In this document: positions 7,201-16,627 of the stretch, piece by piece
Position numbering within the stretch: position 1 is the first letter of the stretch
How the letters are laid out: every line of letters begins with the position of its first letter
Origin: Kitasatospora sp. Root107
GTDB lineage: Bacteria > Actinomycetota > Actinomycetes > Streptomycetales > Streptomycetaceae
Direction of reading: 5' to 3'
Assembly: GCF_001424875.1 (NCBI RefSeq)
Contig: NZ_LMCT01000015.1
Span: 16,598 to 80,597, forward strand
Length of the DNA: 64,000 nt
Made by a program: the position numbers and the translations under genes
Notes under the pieces: model-generated
The model's input: the letters and a program-made list of their open reading frames with translations, nothing else
Databases searched by the model: none
What the model was told of the DNA's origin: nothing

Positions 7201-8466
7201 CTACAGCTCGGGGTAGAGCGGGTACTTCACGGCCAGCGCGGTGACCCGGGCCTTCAGCGACTCGGCCTTGGCCTCGTCGAAGGTGGGCAGCAGGGCCTCG
7301 GCGATGACGTCGGCGACCTCGCGGAAGTCCTCGGTCCGGAAGCCGCGGGTGGCGAGCGCCGGGGTGCCGATCCGCAGGCCGGAGGTGACCATCGGCGGGC
7401 GCGGGTCGTTCGGGACGGCGTTGCGGTTGACCGTGATGCCGACCTCGTGGAGGCGGTCCTCGGCCTGCTGGCCGTCGAGCTGGCTGTTGCGCAGGTCGAC
7501 CAGGACCAGGTGCACGTCGGTGCCACCGGAGAGGACCGAGACACCGGCCGCGGTCGCGTCGTCCTGGAGCAGGCGCTCGGCGAGCAGCTTCGCGCCCTCC
7601 AGGGTGCGCTGCTGACGGTCCTTGAAGTCCTCGGAGGCGGCGATCTTGAAGGAGACGGCCTTGGCCGCGATCACGTGCTCCAGCGGGCCGCCCTGGAATC
7701 CGGGGAAGACCGAGGAGTTCAGCTTCTTGGCGAACTCCTGCTTCGCCAGGATGATGCCGCCGCGGGGGCCGCCGAGCGTCTTGTGCGTGGTGGAGGTGAC
7801 CACGTCCGCGTACTCGACCGGGTTCGGGTGCAGACCGGCGGCGACCAGGCCCGCGAAGTGGGCCATGTCGACCCACAGGTAGGCCTCGACCTCGTCGGCG
7901 ATCCGGCGGAACTCGGCGAAGTCCAGCTGGCGCGGGTAGGCGGACCAGCCCGCGATGATCACCTTGGGGCGGTGCTCCTTGGCGAGGCGCTCGACCTCGG
8001 CCATGTCGACCAGGCCGGCCGAGTCGACGTGGTACGCGACCACGTTGAACTGCTTGCCGGAGAAGTTCAGCCGCATGCCGTGGGTCAGGTGGCCGCCGTG
8101 CGCCAGGTCCAGGCCCAGGATGGTGTCACCGGGCTGGGCGATCGCGAAGAGCGCGGCCTGGTTGGCGGAGGCGCCGGAGTGCGGCTGCACGTTGGCGTAC
8201 TCGGCGCCGAACAGCTCCTTGACCCGGTCGATGGCGATCTGCTCGGCCACGTCGACGTGCTCGCAGCCACCGTAGTAGCGGCGGCCGGGGTAGCCCTCGG
8301 CGTACTTGTTGGTGAGGACCGAACCCTGTGCCTCCATCACCGCGACGGGCGCGAAGTTCTCGGAGGCGATCATCTCGAGGGTGGTCTGCTGGCGGTGCAG
8401 CTCGGCGTCGACCGCGGCGGCGATCTCGGGGTCGAGCGCGTGCAGGGACTGGTTAAGAACCGTCAT
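7201..8466 (-). CDS. glyA: Serine hydroxymethyltransferase
   Basis: A 421-residue PLP enzyme interconverting serine and glycine with tetrahydrofolate. Recognisable features are [11 protein letters not shown] near the N-terminus, [31 protein letters not shown], and the PLP-binding Lys in [14 protein letters not shown]. Length and motifs are complete. The start is ATG 8466 with GGGAAGA upstream. It is the third gene of the gcvT-gcvH-glyA run and so is probably induced by glycine through the riboswitch at 10170-10371. Its product supplies serine to the SdaA enzyme encoded downstream. Confidence 0.97.
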   Translation of the reverse strand: MTVLNQSLHALDPEIAAAVDAELHRQQTTLEMIASENFAPVAVMEAQGSVLTNKYAEGYPGRRYYGGCEHVDVAEQIAIDRVKELFGAEYANVQPHSGASANQAALFAIAQPGDTILGLDLAHGGHLTHGMRLNFSGKQFNVVAYHVDSAGLVDMAEVERLAKEHRPKVIIAGWSAYPRQLDFAEFRRIADEVEAYLWVDMAHFAGLVAAGLHPNPVEYADVVTSTTHKTLGGPRGGIILAKQEFAKKLNSSVFPGFQGGPLEHVIAAKAVSFKIAASEDFKDRQQRTLEGAKLLAERLLQDDATAAGVSVLSGGTDVHLVLVDLRNSQLDGQQAEDRLHEVGITVNRNAVPNDPRPPMVTSGLRIGTPALATRGFRTEDFREVADVIAEALLPTFDEAKAESLKARVTALAVKYPLYPEL

Positions 8467-8512
8467 GTCAGGGTCTTCCCGTGGGGCGGTGCGGGCAGTG
8501 GACCAAGGGAGA

Positions 8513-8540
8513 GGGCCGGCCGCCGCGCTGCGGCCGGCCC
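8513..8540. other. Strong hairpin between gcvH and glyA
   Basis: GGGCCGGCCGC (8513-8523) and GCGGCCGGCCC (8530-8540) form a perfect 11-base stem with a 6-base loop in the 90-base gap between gcvH and glyA. There is no T-run, so it more likely tunes message stability or relative expression than ends transcription. Confidence 0.5.
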
Positions 8541-8556
8541 CCCGTCAACCAGTGGT

Positions 8557-8931
8557 TCAGGCCTTGATGAAGGCGTCGTACTCGGCGGCCGAAAGCAGCT
8601 TGTCGGTCGCCTCGACGCGGACCTTGAACAGCCAGGCCTCGCCGAACGGGTCGCTGTTGACCGAGGCCGGGTCGTCGATGACGGCCTGGTTGATCTCGGT
8701 GACCTCGCCCGTGACGGGGGAGTACAGGTCGCTGACCGACTTGGTGGACTCGAGCTCGCCACAGGTGTCACCCGCGGTGAGGGCCTGACCCACCTCGGGG
8801 AGCTGGACGTAGACGATGTCGCCGAGGGCGTCGGCGGCGTGCTTGGTGATGCCGACCGTCGAGACACCGTCCTCAGCGGCCGTCAGCCACTCGTGCTCCT
8901 CGGTGTACTGCAGGTGCGTGGGGTTGCTCAT
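8557..8931 (-). CDS. gcvH: Glycine cleavage system H protein
   Basis: A 124-residue lipoyl carrier protein that shuttles the aminomethyl group between the P, T and L proteins of the glycine cleavage system. The lipoylated Lys is in [16 protein letters not shown]. The conserved N-terminus (YTEEHEWL) and C-terminal FGEAWLFKV are present. I chose ATG 8931 ([16 protein letters not shown]); the frame is open further upstream but only as shadow of gcvT and spacer. It follows gcvT by 76 bases. Confidence 0.97.
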   Translation of the reverse strand: MSNPTHLQYTEEHEWLTAAEDGVSTVGITKHAADALGDIVYVQLPEVGQALTAGDTCGELESTKSVSDLYSPVTGEVTEINQAVIDDPASVNSDPFGEAWLFKVRVEATDKLLSAAEYDAFIKA

Positions 8932-9007
8932 GGCGTCATTCTCCAGGATCGCAAGAGGGTAGGGCGAAGCCGTCCGCTGTGCGGACCGGTCTGAAAGGGG
9001 GTCAGGA

Positions 9008-10126
9008 TCAGCGAGCGCGCTTGTAGAACGGCAGCGCAACGACCTCGACCGGCTCGTGCTTGCCGCGCACGTCGACGGCCACCGCGGTGCCGGGGGCGGC
9101 GTGCGCCGCGTCCACGTACGCGATGGCGATCGGCTTGCCCAGGGTGGGGGACGGGGCACCCGAGGTGATCCGCCCGATCGGGGTGCCGTCCGTGCTGACC
9201 ACGTCGTACTCGGCGCGCGGAACGCGCTTGCCCTCGGAGACCAGGCCGACCAGCTTGCGCGGGGGGTTGGCCTCGGCCTGCGCGGCGGCGGCCTCCAGGG
9301 CCTTGCGGCCGACGAACTGGCCGTCGTTGGTGGTCTTGTCGAAGCGGACCACCCGGCCCAGACCGGCGTCGAACGGGGTCAGGTCGGTGGAGAGCTCGTG
9401 CCCGTAGAGCGGCATGCCGGCCTCCAGGCGGAGGGTGTCGCGGCAGGACAGGCCGGCCGGGACCAGGCCGACCGGGGCGCCGGCCTCGGTCAGCGCGTTC
9501 CACAGGTGCTCGGCGTCGGCCGGGGCGCAGAAGACCTCGAAGCCGTCCTCGCCGGTGTAGCCGGTGCGGGCCAGCCAGACCTCGCGGTCCGCGACCGTGG
9601 CGGGCAGCAGCGCGTAGTACTTGAGGCCGGGCAGGTCGGCGTCGGTGACCGAGGCCAGGATGCCGTTGGCCTCCGGGCCCTGGACCGCGATCAGCGCGTA
9701 GGCGTCCCGGTCGTCCCGGACCACCGCGTCGAAGCCGGCCGCGCGCTCGGTCAGCGCGTCCAGCACCACCTGGGCGTTCGAGGCGTTGGCGACCACCATG
9801 TACTCGGTCTCGCCGGTGCGGTAGACGATCAGGTCGTCCAGGATGCCGCCGTCCTCGCGGCAGATCATCGTGTAGCGGGCGCGCAGCACGCCGAGTGCGG
9901 AGATGAAGCCGACCAGCGCGTGGTCCAGCAGCTCACCGGCCTGAGGGCCCGTCACGGTGATCTCGCCCATGTGCGAGAGGTCGAAGAGACCCGCCTTGGT
10001 ACGGACCGCGAGGTGTTCCTCACGCTCGCTGCCGTAGCGGAGCGGCATGTCCCAGCCGGCGAAGTCGGTCATGGTCGCGCCGAGCGAACGGTGCAGCGCG
10101 TCGAGCGCGGTGAGGCGAGGGGACAT
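9008..10126 (-). CDS. gcvT: Glycine cleavage system T protein (aminomethyltransferase)
   Basis: A 372-residue tetrahydrofolate-dependent aminomethyltransferase. Family features include [23 protein letters not shown] near the start, FDLSHMGEI, the folate-site region [14 protein letters not shown], and [19 protein letters not shown] chose ATG 10126 (MSPRLTAL), preceded by AAGGAG. The frame continues 21 codons further into the riboswitch, which is not coding. It is first in the minus-strand glycine operon. The P protein gene (gcvP) is not in this window. Confidence 0.97.
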   Translation of the reverse strand: MSPRLTALDALHRSLGATMTDFAGWDMPLRYGSEREEHLAVRTKAGLFDLSHMGEITVTGPQAGELLDHALVGFISALGVLRARYTMICREDGGILDDLIVYRTGETEYMVVANASNAQVVLDALTERAAGFDAVVRDDRDAYALIAVQGPEANGILASVTDADLPGLKYYALLPATVADREVWLARTGYTGEDGFEVFCAPADAEHLWNALTEAGAPVGLVPAGLSCRDTLRLEAGMPLYGHELSTDLTPFDAGLGRVVRFDKTTNDGQFVGRKALEAAAAQAEANPPRKLVGLVSEGKRVPRAEYDVVSTDGTPIGRITSGAPSPTLGKPIAIAYVDAAHAAPGTAVAVDVRGKHEPVEVVALPFYKRAR

Positions 10127-10169
10127 GGTGACTGGACTCCTTGGCAGCAAACGGGCATGCAGGGGTGGA

Positions 10170-10371
10170 GTCTCCCCGTCTGTCGTCACAACCTGAGAGC
10201 TTCACCGCACATCCAAGGATGGCGGCTTGCACCGTGGGTGGGCGCACGGCGCGGCCGTGTCCACTTTCCAGATCTGCCTCGCCCGGGCGGTAGGGGTGCC
10301 TGAGAGATTCCGGGGAGGACTTGCTCCTTCGGCGCCGGCCTGTGCCACGAGGGCAGTCCGGACTCTCCCGC
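10170..10371 (-). promoter_or_regulatory. Tandem glycine riboswitch
   Basis: Read on the minus strand, the gcvT leader contains two aptamer-like units. The first starts at about 10371 with GGGAGAGTCC and ends with the conserved AATCTCTCAGGCACC near 10295. The second runs to about 10171 with GGTGAAGCTCTCAGG and ends in ACGGGGAGAC. The repeated CTCTCAGG cores and the joining segment (GGCAGATCTGG, near 10270) fit the tandem glycine riboswitch class known upstream of gcvT. A GGGG/CCCC pairing just after aptamer 2 may be part of the expression platform. In this class glycine normally turns the operon on. Confidence 0.9.
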
Positions 10372-10497
10372 GCGGGTTCGAGCGGCCAGTGTGAAGTTGT
10401 GGGCGGGGCCATCATGGCACGAGTCGCGGCCCCGAGGGGAGGGGCCCCGACCGCTACGCTTTCGCGCACAGACCTAGAGGGGCGGTACCAGAGGGCG

Positions 10498-11307
10498 ATG
10501 GGTTACCCGGCGGGCGACACAGGGGCACAGACGTGGGCCGAGCCGGGCGCCGCGCCGCCCGGCGGCAGCTGGCCGGTCAACGAGCTGGAGCAGGTGCTGA
10601 CCGCCGCACTCGGCGATCCGGGTGCGACGCCCCGGGTGATCGAGGTGCTGGCGCGCAGTCAGATCTGGATCCCGCTCCCCGCCGGGGCGGACCCGCAGGG
10701 CAGCGGTCTCGATCTGCCCACGATCGAGCTGGCGGGCTCCCCGTACGTCCCGGTCTTCTCCTCGCAGGAGACCTTCCTGCAGCAGGCGCCGGGGCTGGCC
10801 TGTGCGGTCGCGCCGGCCTGGGAGTTCGCCCGGGGGCTGCCGCTCGGGGTGGGCATCGCGGTCAACCCGGAGGCGCCGGTGGGCATCCCGGTACCGCCGG
10901 AGGGGGTCGGCGAGCTGCGCCGGGGGCCGCAGGGTGAGCGCTGGGAGCAGCAGCCGGACGGGGCCAGGGTGGCCCTGCGGGAGCCGGAGCCGGCCGAGGA
11001 GCCGTACGCCTTCCTTGGTGCCGCGATCACCGAACTGGCCGAGCTGCCCGGTGTGCTGACGGCCCGTCGGGCGCTGGCCGGAGTGGAGCGGGACGCTCCG
11101 GTGCTGTTCATCGGGGTACAACTGGACGCCGGCTGGCCGGCCGATCCCGGGCAGGTGAACGAGGCGCTCGGCCGGGCGCTCGGAACCACCCCGCCGCCGT
11201 GGGGCGTCCATCTGGTGCTGCTGGATCTGGTGGCCGATCCGGTGGTGGAGTGGATGCTCACCCGGGTACGCCCCTTCTACGTGCGTTCCGGAACGGCCCC
11301 CGGCTGA
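10498..11307 (+). CDS. SseB family protein
   Basis: A 269-residue protein of the SseB ('enhanced serine sensitivity') family, known by the blocks WPVNELEQVLTAAL, SQIWIPLP, PYVPVFSSQETFL and the C-terminal LFIGVQLD...VHLVLLDLVADPVVEWML. The biochemical role is not established; the name comes from an E. coli serine-sensitivity phenotype, which suits its place next to serine/glycine genes. I chose ATG 10498 because GAGGG lies just upstream and earlier codons overlap the riboswitch promoter region. It is divergent from gcvT and followed by a second SseB-like gene, so the two are probably related by duplication. Confidence 0.8.
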   Translation: MGYPAGDTGAQTWAEPGAAPPGGSWPVNELEQVLTAALGDPGATPRVIEVLARSQIWIPLPAGADPQGSGLDLPTIELAGSPYVPVFSSQETFLQQAPGLACAVAPAWEFARGLPLGVGIAVNPEAPVGIPVPPEGVGELRRGPQGERWEQQPDGARVALREPEPAEEPYAFLGAAITELAELPGVLTARRALAGVERDAPVLFIGVQLDAGWPADPGQVNEALGRALGTTPPPWGVHLVLLDLVADPVVEWMLTRVRPFYVRSGTAPG

Positions 11308-11342
11308 TCCGGCGGGTGACCCACCGGTACGGGGCGGCGGTA

Positions 11343-11371
11343 TGACGGCTGTCGGGCCGGGCCAATAGGCT
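11343..11371 (+). promoter_or_regulatory. Probable housekeeping promoter for second SseB gene
   Basis: TGACGG (11343-11348) and TAGGCT (11366-11371) are separated by 17 bases, a good fit to streptomycete HrdB-type promoters. The start codon lies 47 bases downstream of the -10 box. Confidence 0.5.
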
Positions 11372-11418
11372 TCGCTCGGAGCCCAGGGCGAGACGGGCGG
11401 AAACGGGCGGAGCGAGGT

Positions 11419-12186
11419 ATGAGCGCGGGAGCGACGGCAGACGGCGCGATCGAGCGCGCCCTCGGCGAGGTCGCGCCCGACCGCTTCGACGCCTACGAGC
11501 GGCTGCTGTACGCGCTGGCCGAGGGCCGGGTCTGGATGCTGCTGTGGCACGGCACCCCGGGCAGTCCGGACGCCCAGTACGGAAACATGGAGCTCGGCGG
11601 CCACGGCTACGCCCCCGCCGTCACCTCGCCCGAGCAGCTGGCCGCGAGTGGCTGGGCCCGCAGTCACGAGGTGATCTCGGGCCCGGAGATCGCCAACGCG
11701 CTGTACCGGACGCGCTGGGGCCTGTGGCTCAACCCGCATGTGCCCGGCGGTGGCGTCGGGGTGCCCTGGGCCGACCTGCGGCGGATCGCCGCCGGTCTGG
11801 ACCGGCTGCCGGCCGGGCCGCTCCAGCTGACCGATCCGGTGGTCCAGGCGCCGCAGTTCTACGCCCAGCTGCAGCGCGAGGCGGCCGAGGTGCGCCCGGT
11901 CCGGGCGCTCCGGCAGGCCTGGGTGCGTCCGGCGCTCGGTGAGCCCTACCTGGCGATCGGTCTCGACCTGTACGACACCTCGCCGCCCGCCGTCGAGGCG
12001 GCCAGGGCGCTGGTGCAGCGTGCGGTGCCGCAGATCCCGGCCGGGCTGCCGGTCTCCACCGTGGTGCTGGCCGACGAGTGGGACCCGGTGGCGCTGTGGA
12101 TGCGCGCCTTCGCCCGCCCGTTCTTCGACCGGGAGGCCCGACCCTACCCTGCCCAGGGGTACTGGCCGCACCAGCCCTGGCAGTGA
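11419..12186 (+). CDS. Second SseB family protein
   Basis: A 255-residue protein related to the gene just upstream: a helical N-terminal segment (FDAYERLLYALAEGRVWMLLW), a middle with GPEIANALYRTRWGLWLNPH, and an SseB-like C-terminal domain (PYLAIGLDLYDTSPPAVEAARALV, VSTVVLADEWDPVALWMR). The start is ATG 11419 with GGAGCGAGGT upstream. It has its own likely promoter at 11343-11371. Function unknown. Confidence 0.75.
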   Translation: MSAGATADGAIERALGEVAPDRFDAYERLLYALAEGRVWMLLWHGTPGSPDAQYGNMELGGHGYAPAVTSPEQLAASGWARSHEVISGPEIANALYRTRWGLWLNPHVPGGGVGVPWADLRRIAAGLDRLPAGPLQLTDPVVQAPQFYAQLQREAAEVRPVRALRQAWVRPALGEPYLAIGLDLYDTSPPAVEAARALVQRAVPQIPAGLPVSTVVLADEWDPVALWMRAFARPFFDREARPYPAQGYWPHQPWQ

Positions 12187-12608
12187 AACCCCCTGCTCCG
12201 ACAGGGTAGTTGGGGTACGTCCCGATTGTTCATCTACACGCATCTTGACAGACATGTAACAGCTGTGTGAAGAGCGTTATTCGGCAAGGTCACGAGTGCA
12301 TGCGGACAGATCACAGTTGGGCATCCTTCGGTTGTCAGGTCTGGCGTATGGCAACCCGAATGCCAGAGAGTCTGCCCAAAGCGGTTCAAGGGTTTGGCCG
12401 ACCCGGTCCTGCAACTCCCTTGCTTTCCAGCATCCTTCGTACACCGCCGCATCAGCGGCCGGGCAGCACCGCACCGACGCACCAGCACCACCACCGCACC
12501 AGTACGCGACACCGGACCATCCTTCGGGCCCGGGCCCCACCGGGCCCGCCGCCCGTACGTGTCCGGACCGTGGGCCGGCCACCGTCGGCGAGGGGAACGA
12601 ACTGAGAC
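12187..12608. other. Leader region of the peptide ABC transporter operon
   Basis: No gene is visible here; the short open frames show poor third-position GC bias. A small CCCTG/CAGGG hairpin (12191-12206) follows the SseB gene without a T-run. TTGACA at 12245-12250 is a consensus -35, but no good -10 lies 16-19 bases downstream, so the promoter assignment is weak. The sequence from 12240 to 12440 has lower GC than its surroundings, as expected of a regulatory region. Confidence 0.4.
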
Positions 12609-13589
12609 ATGAGCACTTCCACTGAGAGCACCACCGACGCTCCGCCGCCAACAGCAGTACCGGCCAAGCGGATCGAGGGCCGTTCGCCGGGCCGGATCGC
12701 CTGGAGCCGGCTCAAGCGCGACAAGGTCGCGCTGGCCGGTGGCGTCGTCGTGCTGCTGCTGATCCTGGCCGCGGTCTTCGCGCCGGTGCTCATCGCACTG
12801 TTCGGCCATCCGGTCGACGAGCCGCACCCGGACCAGATCAACCCGGACCTGGGCCTGCCCAACGGCTCCTTCGGCGGTATGAGCGCGGACTACCTGTTCG
12901 GCGTGGACCCGACCTTCGGTCGCGACGTGTTCAGCCGGATCGTCTACGGCGCCCGGATCTCCCTCACGGTGGCTCTGTTGTCGGCCGCCCTCTCGGTGGT
13001 CATCGGCGTCCTGGTGGGCACCGCGGCCGGCTACTTCGGCGGCTGGGTCGACTCGGTGATCAGCAAGGTCATGGATGTCCTGCTCGCCTTCCCCCAGCTG
13101 CTGTTCAGCATCGCGCTGGTCTCCGTGATGCCGAGCTCGCTGCTCGGTGTCGACGGCAGCTTCCTGCGGATGGGCATCCTGGTGGTGGTCATCGGTGGCT
13201 TCGGCTGGCCCTACATCGGGCGCATCGTCAGAGGCCAGGCCATGTCGCTGCGAGAGCGGGAGTTCGTCGATGCGGCCCGCAGCCTGGGTGCCGGCAGTGT
13301 GCACATCCTGCTCCGGGAGCTGCTGCCCAACCTGGTGGCACCGATCCTGGTCTACACGACCCTGATCATCCCGACCAACATCCTCAGCGAGGCCGCGCTG
13401 AGCTTCCTGGGCGCGGGCGTCAAGCCGCCGACCCCTTCCTGGGGCCAGATGCTCTCCGAGGCCACCAAGATCTACCAGGTCGATCCGACCTACATGGTGG
13501 TCCCCGGCCTGGCGATCTTCGTCACCGTCCTCGCCTTCAACCTGTTCGGCGACGGACTGCGTGACGCGCTCGACCCCAAGGGCAACTGA
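12609..13589 (+). CDS. Peptide ABC transporter permease (DppC/OppC type)
   Basis: A 326-residue inner-membrane permease. After a cytosolic N-terminus there is a membrane helix at about 40-62 (VALAGGVVVLLLILAAVFAP), an extracellular loop with the DPTFGRDVFSRIVYGARISL signature of this class, and the BPD transport domain with the EAA loop (AARSLGAGSVHILLRELLPN) that docks on the ATPases. The C-terminus ends LFGDGLRDALDPK, typical of DppC. It is the first gene of a C-A-B-D-F ordered importer, whereas the common order is A-B-C-D-F. Confidence 0.92.
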   Translation: MSTSTESTTDAPPPTAVPAKRIEGRSPGRIAWSRLKRDKVALAGGVVVLLLILAAVFAPVLIALFGHPVDEPHPDQINPDLGLPNGSFGGMSADYLFGVDPTFGRDVFSRIVYGARISLTVALLSAALSVVIGVLVGTAAGYFGGWVDSVISKVMDVLLAFPQLLFSIALVSVMPSSLLGVDGSFLRMGILVVVIGGFGWPYIGRIVRGQAMSLREREFVDAARSLGAGSVHILLRELLPNLVAPILVYTTLIIPTNILSEAALSFLGAGVKPPTPSWGQMLSEATKIYQVDPTYMVVPGLAIFVTVLAFNLFGDGLRDALDPKGN

Positions 13590-13736
13590 GCCCCGAGGCG
13601 AGCACCAACTGCCCCATCCCGCAAGGCCGTCCGACCCCCATCGGCGGCCGGTCCACCATGCGGCCCACCCACTTGGGGGATCACAGCCCCCCGGCGGACC
13701 GCTCAGGCCCGCACTTCATCAGGAGGATCCGTACCC

Positions 13737-15509
13737 ATGACGCGTAACAGGACGCTCGCCGCCGCCGCCCTGGTGGCAACGCTGGCCCTCACCGTCTCCG
13801 CCTGCGGCGGCTCGAAGGGCGGCGGCGCCGGCGACGGCGCCAGCAAGTCCGCCTCGAAGGGTGGCTTCAACGCCGCCGTCGACAAGGTGCACAACCCCTC
13901 CGACAAGAAGGGCGGCACCCTCAACCTGTGGTCCAGCACGGACGTTGACTCCCTGGACCCGGGTCGTGCCTACTACGCCTCGGTGTGGAACTACGAGCGC
14001 TTCTACGCCCGTACGCTGCTCGCCTTCGACGGCAAGCCGGGCAAGGAGGGCCTGAAGCTCGTTCCGGACCTCGCCGCCGCGCAGCCGGAGATCGCCGCCG
14101 ACGGCAAGACCTACACCTTCAAGCTGAAGAGCGGCCTGAAGTTCGAGGACGGCTCGCCGATCACCACGAAGGACATCAAGTACGGCATCGAGCGCATCTT
14201 CGCGCAGGACGTCGTCGCCGGTGGTCCGACCTACCTGATCAACTCGCTGGACCAGGGCCAGGACTACAAGGGCCCCTACACCGACACGGACCCGAACAAG
14301 CTGGGTCTGAAGACGGTGGAGACCCCGGACGACACCACGATCGTCTTCCACCTGGCCAAGCCGGACTCCTCCTTCCCGTACCTGCTGGCGATGGGCTCGG
14401 CCTCGCCCGTGCCGCAGAAGCTGGACACCGGTGCCAAGTACGGTGACAAGCCGGTCTCCTCGGGCCCGTACAAGTTCAAGTCGGCCGAGCCGGGCAAGGG
14501 CTACGAGCTGGTCCGCAACGAGCACTGGGACCCGGCCAGCGACTCGTTCCGCAAGGCGCTGCCGGACGTCGTCAAGCTGACGATCACCACCAACGCCGAC
14601 GACATGGACGCCCGCCAGCTGGACGGCACCGCCGACCTCGACTGGGCGCAGACCGGTCTCTCGCAGGCCGCCCAGGCCAAGGTCCTCACCGACCCGGCGC
14701 TGAAGGCCAACACGGACAACCCGTACAACGGCTTCATCCGCTTCATCTCGCTGGTCCCGGCGGTCGCGCCGTTCGACAACATCCACTGCCGCAAGGCCGT
14801 GATGTACGCGGCCGACACCACCGCGCTGCAGACCGCCCGTGGCGGCAACTCGGCCGGTTCGCTGTTCGGCTCGATGCTGCCCCCGAACATCCTCGGCTCG
14901 GACGACTACGACCCGTTCGGCCTGACCAAGGGCAAGCCGGACGTCGAGAAGGCCAAGGCGGAGCTGAAGGAGTGTGGCAAGCCGGAGGGCTTCGCCACCA
15001 CCATCGCCGTCCGTGGCAACAAGGCCAAGGAGGTCAACACGGCCGTCGCGCTGCAGACCGCCCTGAAGGCCATCAACGTCACGGTCAACGTCGAGCAGTA
15101 CGACGGCAAGCTGCTGGCCTCGGTCGCTGGTTCGCCCGACACCGTCCACACCAAGGGCTACGGCCTGATCGTGGCCGGCTGGGGTGCGGACTACCCCGAT
15201 GGCGCCGGCTACATGCAGCCGCTGATGGACGGTCGCTTCATCAGCAAGACCGGTAACAGCAACTACCCGGAGACCAACGACCCGGAGGTCAACGCCTGGT
15301 TCGACCAGGCCGCGGCCGAGAAGGACCCGGCGAAGGCCGCCGAGATCTACAAGAAGATCAACCACAAGGTCGTGGACGGCGCGGTCTGGCTGCCGGTCGT
15401 CGCCGACAAGGCGCTGAACTACCGCAACCCGCGCCTGACCAACGTCTTCATCAACGACGCCTTCGGCGAGGTGGACTTCCAGGCCCTGGGTGTCTCTGAC
15501 GGCAAGTGA
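13737..15509 (+). CDS. Peptide-binding lipoprotein of ABC transporter (SBP family 5)
   Basis: A 590-residue solute-binding protein. It has a lipoprotein signal peptide with lipobox LTVSAC (Cys at about 22), followed by a Gly/Ser linker. The family 5 core is clear (GGTLNLWSSTDVDSLDPG, GLKLVPDLAAAQPEIAADGKTYTFKLKSGLKFEDGSPITTKDIKYGIER). The start is ATG 13737 behind AGGAGGATCC. It would be anchored outside the membrane and deliver di- or oligopeptides to the two permeases. A strong hairpin just downstream may protect its message, giving the excess of binding protein usual in these systems. Confidence 0.93.
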   Translation: MTRNRTLAAAALVATLALTVSACGGSKGGGAGDGASKSASKGGFNAAVDKVHNPSDKKGGTLNLWSSTDVDSLDPGRAYYASVWNYERFYARTLLAFDGKPGKEGLKLVPDLAAAQPEIAADGKTYTFKLKSGLKFEDGSPITTKDIKYGIERIFAQDVVAGGPTYLINSLDQGQDYKGPYTDTDPNKLGLKTVETPDDTTIVFHLAKPDSSFPYLLAMGSASPVPQKLDTGAKYGDKPVSSGPYKFKSAEPGKGYELVRNEHWDPASDSFRKALPDVVKLTITTNADDMDARQLDGTADLDWAQTGLSQAAQAKVLTDPALKANTDNPYNGFIRFISLVPAVAPFDNIHCRKAVMYAADTTALQTARGGNSAGSLFGSMLPPNILGSDDYDPFGLTKGKPDVEKAKAELKECGKPEGFATTIAVRGNKAKEVNTAVALQTALKAINVTVNVEQYDGKLLASVAGSPDTVHTKGYGLIVAGWGADYPDGAGYMQPLMDGRFISKTGNSNYPETNDPEVNAWFDQAAAEKDPAKAAEIYKKINHKVVDGAVWLPVVADKALNYRNPRLTNVFINDAFGEVDFQALGVSDGK

Positions 15510-15574
15510 CCTGATCCGCCCCGCTTCCGTCGTTCGCTCAGCTAGTCCGAAGGGCAGGTGAAGGCTCCGCCGGG

Positions 15575-15608
15575 GCCGGCCGGAACTCCTACAGGGGTTC
15601 CGGCCGGC
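15575..15608 (+). terminator. Hairpin after the binding-protein gene
   Basis: GCCGGCCGGAAC (15575-15586) pairs perfectly with GTTCCGGCCGGC (15597-15608) around a 10-base loop. There is no T-run. It lies between the binding protein and the permease that follows, where such hairpins typically lower downstream expression and stabilise the upstream message. Confidence 0.55.
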
Positions 15609-15628
15609 GCCCGGCGGGGTCGACCGCA

Positions 15629-16627
15629 ATGCTCGTGTATTTCATCCGACGGCTCGTCAATGTCGTCGCCATGCTCCTGGTGGTCGCTGCGGTCACCTTC
15701 GCCATCTTCTTCATGGTGCCGAAACTCACCGGCACCGACCCCGCGCTCTACTACGTCGGCAAGATCGCCGACAAGGCCGCGGTCGAGGGCGCCCGGCACA
15801 AGATGGGCCTCGACAAGCCGATCATCGAGCAGTTCTACCTGTTCCTGAAGGGCCTGTTCGTCGGGCGCGACTACAGCACCGGCGTCAGCGTCTCGCACTG
15901 TGCCGCCCCGTGCTTCGGGTACTCCTTCAAGACCGAGCAGGCGGTCTGGCCGCTGCTGCTGAACCGGCTCGGGGTCACCGCCTCGCTCGCCGCCGGCGCC
16001 TCCGTGCTCTGGCTGGTCTTCGGTACCGCGACCGGTGTGGTCTCGGCGCTCAAGCGCCGCACCCTGCTGGACCGGATCACCATGACCACCGCCCTGGCCG
16101 GGGTCTCGCTGCCGATCTACTTCACCGGCATGCTGGCCAGCGCGATCTTCGTCTACCAGCTCGGCTGGTTCCCGCACGACTACGTCGAGTTGGGGACCGA
16201 CCCGGTCGCCTGGGCGCAGAACCTGATGCTGCCCTGGATCACCCTCGCCTTCCTGTACGCCGCGACGTACGCCCGGCTCACCCGGGCCACGCTGCTGGAC
16301 GTGCTCGGCGAGGACTACATCCGCACCGCGCGGGCCAAGGGCCTGAGCGAGCGGACGGTGATCGGCAAGCACGCCATGCGCTCCACCCTGACCCCGATCC
16401 TCACCGTGTTCGGCATGGACCTCGGCGGTCTGATCGGTGGCGCGGTGCTCACCGAGTCCACCTTCAACTTCCGTGGTCTGGGCTACGAGGCGGTCTACGC
16501 GATCAACTCGAGCGACCTCCCGGTGATCATGGGCGTGACCCTCTTCGCCGGCTTCTTCATCATCCTGGCGAACCTCGTGGTTGACGTGTTGTACGCCGTG
16601 GTCGATCCCCGGGTGAGGCTGACATGA
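15629..16627 (+). CDS. Peptide ABC transporter permease (DppB/OppB type)
   Basis: A 332-residue permease with the DppB N-terminus (MLVYFIRRLVNVVAMLLVVAAVTF, membrane helix at about 9-31). A longer extracellular loop carries two Cys (SHCAAPCFGYSF), which could form a disulfide. Four or five further membrane helices follow, with an EAA loop (RTARAKGLSERTVIGKHAMR) and the end [13 protein letters not shown]. The stop overlaps the start of the ATPase gene (ATGA), so the two are coupled. Confidence 0.92.
   Translation: MLVYFIRRLVNVVAMLLVVAAVTFAIFFMVPKLTGTDPALYYVGKIADKAAVEGARHKMGLDKPIIEQFYLFLKGLFVGRDYSTGVSVSHCAAPCFGYSFKTEQAVWPLLLNRLGVTASLAAGASVLWLVFGTATGVVSALKRRTLLDRITMTTALAGVSLPIYFTGMLASAIFVYQLGWFPHDYVELGTDPVAWAQNLMLPWITLAFLYAATYARLTRATLLDVLGEDYIRTARAKGLSERTVIGKHAMRSTLTPILTVFGMDLGGLIGGAVLTESTFNFRGLGYEAVYAINSSDLPVIMGVTLFAGFFIILANLVVDVLYAVVDPRVRLT

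Noticed and set aside
12245..12273. Consensus promoter for the peptide transporter
   Set aside because: TTGACA is perfect, but the sequence 16-19 bases downstream (around TGAAGA) is a poor -10, so no promoter is called as a separate feature.
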